In this document: piece after piece, positions 1 to 5,940 of the stretch
How the letters are laid out: each line of letters begins with the position of its first letter
Numbering within the stretch: position 1 is the first letter of the stretch
DNA from: Ruminococcaceae bacterium FB2012
GTDB lineage: Bacteria > Bacillota > Clostridia > Oscillospirales > Ruminococcaceae
Direction of reading: 5' to 3'
DNA: 27,282 bases
NCBI GenBank assembly: GCA_900104495.1
Contig: FMXS01000026.1
Location: 1-27,282 of the forward strand
Translations under genes and position numbers: made by a program
Notes under the pieces: generated by a model
Databases searched by the model: none
What the model was told of the DNA's origin: nothing
Seen by the model: only the letters and a program-made list of their open reading frames with translations

Positions 1-2
1 GC

Positions 3-167
3 GCTGACTCCATCGCTCTGAACGAGATCAAGACCGCCTCTGCCGAGAATATGATCAAAGCTCACAAGACTGCGGAGAAAAATGCTCCCAAGCGGAGAAA
101 CTCCGTGGGTGCAGCCGGCACCGAGGCCGATAAGATCCGGCGCTCCAACTCCTTCGTCAAGAAATAA
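3..167 (+). CDS. C-terminal fragment of an unrecognised protein
   Basis: The open frame enters from outside the window and ends at TAA 165-167, leaving about 54 residues. The tail is hydrophilic and basic: it is rich in Lys, Arg and Ser, reads through NMIKAHKTAEKNAPKRR and ends SNSFVKK. There is no hydrophobic segment. Codon use is like that of the neighbouring genes. A terminator-type hairpin follows about 45 bp later. I do not recognise the family, and too little is present to assign a role. Confidence 0.5.
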   Translation, partial: ADSIALNEIKTASAENMIKAHKTAEKNAPKRRNSVGAAGTEADKIRRSNSFVKK

Positions 168-212
168 GAGATCATCCGCTGCTCAGCAGCACCGCTGATG
201 CGGACCGAAAGC

Positions 213-260
213 AAAAAGAGATATCTTCCCTTTACGCTCGTATGGGGAGGATATCTCTTT
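213..260 (-). terminator. Long hairpin, terminator of the minus-strand P1 operon
   Basis: Arms at 215-230 and 244-260 (AAAGAGATATCTTCCC against a near-perfect complement with one G-T pair) enclose a 13-nt loop. Read on the minus strand, the second arm runs straight into TTTTT, so it best ends the operon running leftward from P1. On the plus strand the T tract is short, but the hairpin could also stop transcription of the partial gene at the left edge. Confidence 0.65.
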
Positions 261-274
261 CCTGTGTGTGGATA

Positions 275-292
275 ACAGTCCGGCCGGACTGT
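275..292. repeat. Perfect 18-bp palindrome
   Basis: ACAGTCCGGCCGGACTGT reads the same on both strands. It lies in the roughly 125-bp 3' non-coding part of the minus-strand operon, between the small peptide at 390-473 and its terminator. It could be a dimeric protein-binding site or fold in the transcript. Nothing nearby identifies which. A smaller GCGGC/GCCGC inverted repeat lies near 333-347. Confidence 0.5.
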
Positions 293-389
293 CGGGAATT
301 TACAGTTTTTCCCTTGGAGCCGTCCTTGCCCCAGCGGCCTGTCGCCGCATTTACAAGCTGTCCGTTTGAACATTCAAGAGTGTTGTTTA

Positions 390-473
390 TTATCCGAAGA
401 TCGTCGAGAGGATACCTCCCACGATATATGCGGTCGTACTTATGCCGAGCATTACATAACAGAATGTGATCAT
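390..473 (-). CDS. Small hydrophobic peptide (27 aa), last gene of the P1 operon
   Basis: A 27-codon frame starts at ATG 473 with a textbook ribosome binding site (AAAGGAGG, 7-nt spacing, plus coordinates about 481-488). The product begins MITFCYVMLG and ends GGILSTIFG. It is almost entirely hydrophobic, so a single membrane-spanning helix is likely. It sits 32 bp after the secreted-protein gene and shares the IFG/LFG ending with peptides at 1398-1466 and 23041-23115, whose promoters have the same architecture. Function is unknown; membrane-active or regulatory peptide is inference. The strong SD and the recurring pattern make translation likely despite the length. Confidence 0.65.
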   Translation of the reverse strand: MITFCYVMLGISTTAYIVGGILSTIFG

Positions 474-505
474 AATTTTTCCTCCTTTCACAGATCTTTT
501 TTGTC

Positions 506-961
506 TTAATTGTTCCTGTTGGTTTCAATCCAGTCCCATGCTGCTTCTTTTAATTCATCCCAGTAGTCTTTCATGAACCTTATCATATCTTCATTCCATG
601 TGGGTGTGCTGCCGAAACGTGCTTCTTTTTCCATACTGTAGCGTATATTTGATTCAAGCTGATAGATATCGATAGACCATGTAAAAGTGTTTGATACCAT
701 TGATAGAACTTCGTAATACTGATTCTTTGTCATATTGTAATCTCTTTGTACCAGGTTCTCTACCTCAAATTCGTGCATCTGAACCAGCCTTTTCTTCTTG
801 GGCTTGGTCTGCTCTTTATTCTGTTCTGTGATCCAGTGTATGATTTGTCCGAAAAAGCCGGAATCAGAAGTATCGTCTGCCGATGCGCTGAATGTTGCAG
901 CCATTGACATTGTCATTACTGCCGCGAGTGTTACTGCTATCTTTCTTGCTGTATTTTTCAT
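506..961 (-). CDS. Small secreted protein (151 aa), unknown function
   Basis: Residues 1-28 are a classical Sec signal peptide: basic MKNTARK, a hydrophobic core, then ASA before DD, so signal peptidase I cleavage after about residue 28 is likely. No lipobox is present. The mature part (about 123 aa) has a Lys-rich patch (KPKKKR, about residues 53-58), then an acidic and aromatic helical region with many Trp and Tyr, ending WDWIETNRNN. I recognise no domain. The SD AAAGGAGAG sits just before ATG 961. It is the first gene behind promoter P1 and is followed by a 27-aa hydrophobic peptide gene, so the two should be co-transcribed and exported or inserted together. No homologue family can be named from sequence alone. 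Confidence 0.85.
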   Translation of the reverse strand: MKNTARKIAVTLAAVMTMSMAATFSASADDTSDSGFFGQIIHWITEQNKEQTKPKKKRLVQMHEFEVENLVQRDYNMTKNQYYEVLSMVSNTFTWSIDIYQLESNIRYSMEKEARFGSTPTWNEDMIRFMKDYWDELKEAAWDWIETNRNN

Positions 962-994
962 AATGATCTCTCCTTTTGTTATGTCTTCAGGTCG

Positions 995-1048
995 TTTCCC
1001 TTTCTGTGATTACATAATAACATACCCGCCCTTACAAACTACTTACAA
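995..1048 (-). promoter_or_regulatory. Promoter P1: two half-sites plus extended -10
   Basis: On the minus strand two TTGTAAG half-sites (1042-1048 and 1031-1037) have an 11-bp period. The -10 TATTAT (1014-1019) starts 18 bp after the start of the second half-site and carries the TG extension. The block GTAATCACAGAAAGGGAAA (995-1013) follows directly. Four other promoters here share the arrangement. No good -35 hexamer exists, consistent with an activator bound over the -35 region. Transcribes the 506-961 and 390-473 genes. Confidence 0.75.
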
Positions 1049-1166
1049 AATACGCCAGTTTTCATAAAAATCAAAAATTATTTTTTGTTTCTGCATTCTG
1101 CACAAAGCGGGATGCTATTTTTTGTGCATATCAGAGAACGATAAAAAATATTTCAACCCCCGCTTT
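1049..1166. other. Spacer between divergent promoters P1 and P2
   Basis: AT-rich, no credible ORF. An 8-bp inverted repeat TGCACAAA / TTTGTGCA (1099-1106 and 1121-1128) lies midway between the two divergent promoters. It could be an operator or a weak hairpin; nothing else is evident. Confidence 0.4.
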
Positions 1167-1220
1167 TTGTCCAGTTGTTGTCCGGGTCGGTATGATATAC
1201 TGTAATCACAGAAAGGGAAA
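1167..1220 (+). promoter_or_regulatory. Promoter P2: two half-sites plus extended -10
   Basis: TTGTCC half-sites at 1167-1172 and 1178-1183 (11-bp period); -10 TATACT at 1196-1201 with TG extension (TATGATATACT), 18 bp from the second half-site; conserved GTAATCACAGAAAGGGAAA at 1202-1220. Drives the cluster A peptides at 1273-1642. Confidence 0.75.
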
Positions 1221-1272
1221 ACAACAAAACCAAACAGATACAAAAGAAACCAAACCGAAAGGAGTGAAAAAA

Positions 1273-1359
1273 ATGTTTGCAGCAATCGGGCTTTTAGCAC
1301 TGTGCGCAGCACCCGGTGTCGTGTTCATGGGACTTGGGATATACAGTACATTAAGATGA
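1273..1359 (+). CDS. Cluster A small hydrophobic peptide 1 (28 aa)
   Basis: ATG 1273 follows AAAGGAG with 8-nt spacing. The product starts MFAAIGLLALCAAPGVV and ends GLGIYSTLR: one hydrophobic stretch and a single positive charge at the end, as expected of a short transmembrane peptide. It is the first of three such genes behind promoter P2, in the same order and spacing as the three in cluster C (26393-26719). Function unknown. Candidates are membrane-active peptide, small regulator of a membrane protein, or type I toxin-like peptide; the array arrangement and shared promoters do not distinguish these. Confidence 0.6.
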   Translation: MFAAIGLLALCAAPGVVFMGLGIYSTLR

Positions 1360-1397
1360 TAATAAAACACCAATTTAAGGAAAAGGAGGTATGCAGG

Positions 1398-1466
1398 ATG
1401 TTTACAGGTATCACTATCGCAACAGGCATAGCTATCTGCGTAGCAGTTATCACACTCTTCGGCTGA
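1398..1466 (+). CDS. Cluster A small hydrophobic peptide 2 (22 aa)
   Basis: ATG 1398 is preferred over the ATG at 1391 because AAAGGAGGT (1382-1390) gives it 7-nt spacing, while the upstream ATG touches the SD. The product starts MFTGITIATG and ends AVITLFG, and is wholly hydrophobic with no charged residue. The LFG ending matches the IFG endings of the peptides at 390-473 and 23041-23115. It is preceded by peptide 1 (38 bp gap) and followed by peptide 3. Confidence 0.6.
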   Translation: MFTGITIATGIAICVAVITLFG

Positions 1467-1508
1467 TATGTCAAAGAGAGAAAAAATCAAAATGGAAGAT
1501 GAATGAAT

Positions 1509-1604
1509 ATGTTTACAATTTTTGTAACACTATACGGCGGTGCTACCTTAGCCATACTCGGATATTGCGCGTATGTGTATTTCTTCGGAAATCCGTTCAA
1601 GTAA
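1509..1604 (+). CDS. Cluster A small hydrophobic peptide 3 (31 aa), NPFK ending
   Basis: ATG 1509; the SD is weak (GGAAG about 11 nt upstream), unlike its neighbours. The product starts MFTIFVTLYGG and ends YVYFFGNPFK. Its end is nearly identical to the second peptide of cluster C (YVYFWGNPFH, 26506-26598), evidence that these are real, homologous genes and not chance frames. One transmembrane helix with an aromatic belt near the C-terminus is likely. Function unknown. Confidence 0.6.
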   Translation: MFTIFVTLYGGATLAILGYCAYVYFFGNPFK

Positions 1605-1621
1605 AAACAAGGAGTTTTTGA

Positions 1622-1642
1622 ATGACATTGAATATTGAGTAA
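1622..1642 (+). CDS. Mini-ORF MTLNIE abutting the terminator
   Basis: Six codons, ATG 1622 to TAA 1640-1642, with a well-placed SD (AAGGAG, 7-nt spacing). The stop codon lies one base before the terminator stem at 1644. Cluster C ends identically with MTFNITE (26749-26772). Two independent copies with SD, start, similar peptide and the same position argue for selection, either on the peptide or on ribosome placement next to the terminator. Whether the peptide itself matters is unknown. Confidence 0.45.
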   Translation: MTLNIE

Positions 1643-1643
1643 A

Positions 1644-1672
1644 GCGTCCGTGCAACAGTGCGGGCGCTTTTT
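1644..1672 (+). terminator. Intrinsic terminator of cluster A
   Basis: GCGTCCGTGC pairs with GTGCGGGCGC (10 bp including G-U pairs, 4-nt loop), followed by TTTTT. A nearly identical terminator ends cluster C. Confidence 0.85.
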
Positions 1673-1679
1673 GCACGGG

Positions 1680-1708
1680 TTGAAAAATTGAGAGGGATAT
1701 GATATAAT
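1680..1708 (+). promoter_or_regulatory. Sigma-A promoter of the alpha/beta hydrolase
   Basis: TTGAAA (1680-1685), 17-bp spacer, TATAAT (1703-1708) with a TG extension. It lies directly after the cluster A terminator, about 100 bp before the hydrolase start, and lacks the P1-P5 half-sites. Confidence 0.75.
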
Positions 1709-1808
1709 AAGGGAAACCGTCGGCAGGATGTCCGGCGGTATGAAGATATGAGAATGTCTGTTAGTATGCGATCCCTGAAAAAAAGGATAAAAGAAAAGGA
1801 GAACGGTA

Positions 1809-2561
1809 TTGTTATTTCACACCTTCGGAAATAAAGAAAACAAAGCGGTAATGCTGATACACGGAATGCTTACTCCGTGGCAGATATGGGAAGATACTGC
1901 TTCGGTCCTTTCCAAAGAATACTATGTGGTAGTTCCGGAGCTCGACGCGCATACCGAGGATAAGCCCAGCCGTTTCTCTTCGGTTGAAAAAGAAGCGGAG
2001 CAGATAAGGGACTATATTGTGCAAAATCTCAGCGGCAGGCTGTATGCTCTTTGCGGTCTGTCAATGGGCGGACGGATTGCCGCGACCGTTGCCGGAACGG
2101 AGGGCATTTCTGTATCTTATCTTGTTCTTGACGGCGCACCGCTGAAAAAAATGCCCGGTATTCTGATTGCAATAATGAAGAAATCTTATAAAAGCATAAT
2201 CGAGAAATCAAAAAAGCGTGATCCCAAAGTGATTGAAAGCTGCAAACGGGATTTTCTGCCTGAAAGATACCACGAACACTTCTTCAAAATAGCTGACAAT
2301 ATCGAAGCCGAGTCGATAAACAATATCCTTGACAGCGTGTTCAGTGATTTTCAGTTCAAAACTTATGACAGCAGTACGAAGATACTGTTTATGCACGGTA
2401 CAAAGGGCAATGAATCGGTTTCAAAGAAATGCGCCGTGAAGATGAAGAAAGCCAATCCTCAGACAGTGATACGCTGTTTCGACGGCTATGCACACGCTCA
2501 GCTTGCCTGTTTTGAACCTGAAAACTGGGTAAACGAAGTATCAGCATTTATAAAGGGATAA
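1809..2561 (+). CDS. Alpha/beta hydrolase fold protein (250 aa)
   Basis: The cytosolic alpha/beta hydrolase fold is clear: oxyanion-hole motif HGML at residues 18-21, nucleophile elbow GLSMGG with Ser85, and a late histidine (His229 in GYAHAQ) as catalytic base. The acid is less clear; in HGTKGNES after the late strand Glu202 sits near the usual Asp position. Length fits small serine esterases and lipases; the substrate cannot be told. The start is TTG at 1809, chosen because AAAAGGAG lies 7 nt upstream and no ATG fits. Its end is 10 bp before the truncated histidine kinase frame, so an insertion or deletion has placed it against the kinase remnant. It has its own promoter at 1680-1708. Confidence 0.85.
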   Translation: MLFHTFGNKENKAVMLIHGMLTPWQIWEDTASVLSKEYYVVVPELDAHTEDKPSRFSSVEKEAEQIRDYIVQNLSGRLYALCGLSMGGRIAATVAGTEGISVSYLVLDGAPLKKMPGILIAIMKKSYKSIIEKSKKRDPKVIESCKRDFLPERYHEHFFKIADNIEAESINNILDSVFSDFQFKTYDSSTKILFMHGTKGNESVSKKCAVKMKKANPQTVIRCFDGYAHAQLACFEPENWVNEVSAFIKG

Positions 2562-2571
2562 TAATTCTGCT

Positions 2572-4467
2572 TTGGATTATAAGACTGTTTGGTATAATGA
2601 TCTTATTTACGCATATAACGCTTCAAATCCGACTTCTCTTGAAAACCTCCGCGATGATATACGATCCGCTACAGGCTCCGTTACGCTCCTTAACTCACGC
2701 GGGGAAGAAATGCTGCTTGCCTATACTCCGGTCCTGGAAACGTCCGGGTGGACCCTGCTGAGCCTTATCCCGGAATCGGATCTTAATGTAAACACGGAGA
2801 ACTGGCTTCTGATCGGAGTTATCTCCGCCGGGCTGCTTGTGATTTTCATTATTAATCTGCTCTTTATTCAAAGCATCAACAAAAAGCTGCGGGTCGCAGC
2901 AATGGAGGCCGAATCCGCCAACAAGGCCAAAACCGATTTCCTTTCCACCATGTCCCACGATATCCGGACTCCGATGAACGCCATAATCGGGCTGACAGCC
3001 ATTGCACAAAAGAATCTCGGCGACACCGAGGCAACGGACGAAAGTCTTCGCAAGATCGGTCTTGCCGGCAATCATCTGCTGACGCTGATCAACGATATTC
3101 TGGATATCTCGAAGGTCGAAAGCGGAAAACTGAATTTATCGCCGGTAACGTTCTCCATTGTGGAAACCGTTGAAAACCTTGTCAATCTGTCTCAGCCGAT
3201 GGTAAAAGAAAAGAATATAGATTTCAATTTCCGCGTTGACCGTATGGAAAAAGAATATCTTTATGCCGATCAGCTCAGGCTAAATCAGATATATATAAAT
3301 ATCCTTTCCAACGCCGTTAAATACACTGAGCCGGGCGGCAGCGTCAGTGTGGATATGGCTGAGGAGGAAAGTGCGGCCGAAGGATGCGTAAAGCTGATCT
3401 ATCGGGTAGCCGACACCGGGATAGGTATGACCCCGGAATTTATGGAAAAGATGTTCCAGCCCTTCTCACGGCAGACGGACAGCCGCGTTGACAGTATCCA
3501 GGGGACGGGGCTCGGTCTTGCAATCACAAAACAAATGGTGGATCTGATGGGCGGAACCATCGAGTGTCAGAGCGAGCCGGGCAAGGGCACCGTCTTTACG
3601 GTTGCAATAGATATCCCCGTGTCCGACAGACAAAGGGACGATCTGCGGCTTGATCCTATCGATATTCTGATCGTTGACGACGATGAAGTGCTTCTTCAGA
3701 CTACTGCCGACACCCTCGGTTCTCTTGGGGCTGCGCCGGAATGCGTGAACAGCGGTGCAAAGGCGATAGAAATGATCCTGAGCCGCCGTCAGGAAGGACG
3801 CAGCTACGGTCTTGTCATCCTCGACTTGAAAATGCCGGATATGAACGGGATAGAAACGGTCCGCCGGATCCGGTCGGACATAGATGAGGAGCTCCCGATC
3901 CTGCTTACCTCCGCCTATGACGTACCGGAGATCGAAGATGAGGCCAAAAAAGCGGGAGCCAACGGCTTTGTCAGCAAGCCCCTTTTCCGCTCCGCTCTTT
4001 ATGATAAGATCAGTCAGCTTCTCGGAAAAGAAGTAAGATCAGCCGAGCCGGAGGACGATCATTCGGATCTTGCAGGAATACATATCCTCGTGGCGGAGGA
4101 TAACGATATCAACTGGGAGATCATACAAGCGACTCTAAGTATGTTCGGAATAACTTCGGACCGTGCGGAAAACGGCCGCATCTGCGTGGATATGATGAGA
4201 AACGCAGAGAAAGGACGATACACCCTGATCTTTATGGACGTTCAGATGCCGGAAATGAACGGACTGGACGCCACAAGAACGATCCGCAGCATGGAGGATC
4301 CGTGGGCTGCATCGATACCTATTATAGCGATGACGGCGGACGCATTCTCCGAAAACATCACCGAATGTCTGAATGCGGGCATGGACGGACATATCGCCAA
4401 GCCTTTTGATGTTAAACTCGTGATCAAAGAGATCCGCAAGATAAAGGAAAGGAGAGCCAGAAAATGA
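2572..4467 (+). CDS. Hybrid sensor histidine kinase, N-terminally truncated
   Basis: The order is: remnant of an extracellular sensor (residues 1-75, the end of a Cache-like domain, with SGWTLLSLIPESDL), transmembrane helix (about 78-100), HisKA with phospho-acceptor His129 (MSHDIRTPMN), HATPase with N box (NILSNAVKY, about 243-251), G1 (DTGIGM) and G2 (GTGLGL), then two receiver domains with Asp418 and Asp556. No HPt domain or DNA-binding output is present. A full protein should have a first transmembrane helix and the whole Cache domain upstream; instead an in-frame TAA lies at 2551-2553 inside the hydrolase gene, and the first possible start (TTG 2572) has no SD. The catalytic part is intact, but expression and sensing are doubtful. 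The end overlaps the solute-binding protein gene by 4 bp (ATGA), so the two were translationally coupled. Confidence 0.85.
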   Translation: MDYKTVWYNDLIYAYNASNPTSLENLRDDIRSATGSVTLLNSRGEEMLLAYTPVLETSGWTLLSLIPESDLNVNTENWLLIGVISAGLLVIFIINLLFIQSINKKLRVAAMEAESANKAKTDFLSTMSHDIRTPMNAIIGLTAIAQKNLGDTEATDESLRKIGLAGNHLLTLINDILDISKVESGKLNLSPVTFSIVETVENLVNLSQPMVKEKNIDFNFRVDRMEKEYLYADQLRLNQIYINILSNAVKYTEPGGSVSVDMAEEESAAEGCVKLIYRVADTGIGMTPEFMEKMFQPFSRQTDSRVDSIQGTGLGLAITKQMVDLMGGTIECQSEPGKGTVFTVAIDIPVSDRQRDDLRLDPIDILIVDDDEVLLQTTADTLGSLGAAPECVNSGAKAIEMILSRRQEGRSYGLVILDLKMPDMNGIETVRRIRSDIDEELPILLTSAYDVPEIEDEAKKAGANGFVSKPLFRSALYDKISQLLGKEVRSAEPEDDHSDLAGIHILVAEDNDINWEIIQATLSMFGITSDRAENGRICVDMMRNAEKGRYTLIFMDVQMPEMNGLDATRTIRSMEDPWAASIPIIAMTADAFSENITECLNAGMDGHIAKPFDVKLVIKEIRKIKERRARK

Positions 4468-5753
4468 AAAAGCTCACCGGTATTATTCTTTCGTCGCTGA
4501 TAGCCTTCGGCATGACAGCCTGCGGTTCCGAAGACAGTCAGGAACGCCAGACCGGCTTTGAACCGAAACTGGACAAAGCCACTGCCTGTAAGATCAGCAT
4601 AGCGGGCACCTACAGCAATTTCGAAGCTCTTGAAGCGGAATTTGACCGTTTTAACGAGTATTATCCGAACGTTGAGATGAGCTACACGAAGATCGATGAT
4701 TACAACAATTCCATTGCCACCGTTCTGAACGGAAACGATGCCCCCAACATTTTCTTTTCCTTCAGCTGGATGACCGGGAACTCCGCCTATGATTCGGTTT
4801 TCGCTCACATGGAAAACCTTGCGGACGACTCTCTCGGTCTTGACCTGGACTGCATCCGTCAGGGGCTTCTCAACCGCGACTCACAGGACCGCGTGCTGAC
4901 AGTACCGATCTTCTCCACATCCTACGGTATGCTGGTCAACAACGATCTGTTTGAAAAAGAGGGGCTCAAGGTGCCCGGGACACTTCAGGAGCTTTTCGAT
5001 GTCTGCGCCTCTTTCCGGGAAAAAGGATATGCCAGCCCGATGATGGGATACAGCGCAGATTCGTCGGGCTGTCTGATGAACACCGTCGCTTACCCGATCT
5101 TCGCTGGAACGCTTGCGGAGCATCCGGAAATGGTCGCACGCGCCAACCAGTGTGATCCCGCTGCGGGGGAATATATGCGCCCGGCTCTCGAAACGCTCTC
5201 TCAGATGATCGGCATGGGCTGCATCGACCTTGAAAAATGCAATGGGATCGGCGATAACTATGCCGAAGTGATTATGCGCTTCTTTGAAGGAGATGTTCCT
5301 ATGATGATCTGCACCGGTGATACCGTATCCGGCACGGGCAAACGCGAAAGCCAGTCGGAGGCTTTCACAGCGCATCCGTTCTCCTATACATTCGCTCCGA
5401 TACCGACAACAGACAAGGGCGGGTATTTTCTTGACAGTCCTTCTGTTCAGTTCTCAGTCAACAATTCCTGCAGCGATAAGGATATGACAAATTAATTTAT
5501 GCGTTTTCTCATATCAAAAACGGAGCTGAATCAGATGGCATCCGTAAAACGTCTGATAACTCCGTCGAAGGATCTGTCATTCGATAAGGTATATGCTCCG
5601 ATCAGCGAAGCAGCTTCGGAGTTGATCATATCTCCCGCCGAGCTCGGGATCGAAGATACGCTTGCAGTTCAGATACGGCTTGCATCCTATCAGGTCGGAA
5701 CCGGAGCTCTGACGATAGACGAGGCCGTTGCAAAATACGGATCACTTAAATAG
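4464..5753 (+). pseudogene. Extracellular solute-binding lipoprotein broken by one in-frame stop
   Basis: A signal peptide with lipobox GMTAC (Cys20) is followed by a family 1 solute-binding protein of the sugar type (FNEYYPNVEMSY, PGTLQELFDVCASFREKGY, SSGCLMNTVAYP). Translation stops at TAA 5493-5495 after DKDMTN, yet the same frame continues from TTT ATG (MRFLISKTELNQMAS) to 5753, giving the expected C-terminal helices and the end DEAVAKYGSLK. The joint reads TN-stop-FMRFLISKTE, where family members usually carry an acidic residue (NEFM), so a single GAA to TAA change explains it. Total length would be about 429 aa, normal for the family. It may have supplied ligand recognition to the adjacent kinase, since no permease genes are present. 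Truncation removes about 85 residues, so activity is unlikely unless the stop is read through. Confidence 0.8.
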
Positions 5754-5772
5754 ACAGGGCTCTGCCCGAAGC

Positions 5773-5806
5773 ATACCGGACTGCTGCAGGCAGCCCGGTA
5801 TTTTTT
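5773..5806 (+). terminator. Intrinsic terminator after the solute-binding gene
   Basis: ATACCGG / CCGGTAT plus CTGC / GCAG form an interrupted stem followed by TTTTTT. The remaining 130 bp to the next gene hold no clear promoter hexamers. Confidence 0.8.
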
Positions 5807-5940
5807 AAAAAATATCTGATCTTATGCGCCCGAATGGTCATTACAGCGGTATTACTTATGAAAGCACTCAAACAGGCGCGGTGAACAGCTAAGTCGTAAA
5901 ACACAGCGCAGTAAAAAAATATATTAAGGAGCGGATCATT

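Noticed and set aside
1468..1506. 12-codon frame MSKREKIKMEDE between cluster A peptides 2 and 3
   Set aside because: No SD, charged unlike the rest, and no counterpart in cluster C.
4242..4808. 188-aa minus-strand ORF over the kinase/binding-protein junction
   Set aside because: It is antisense to two clear protein-coding frames, with no SD or family signature; a shadow of biased codon use.
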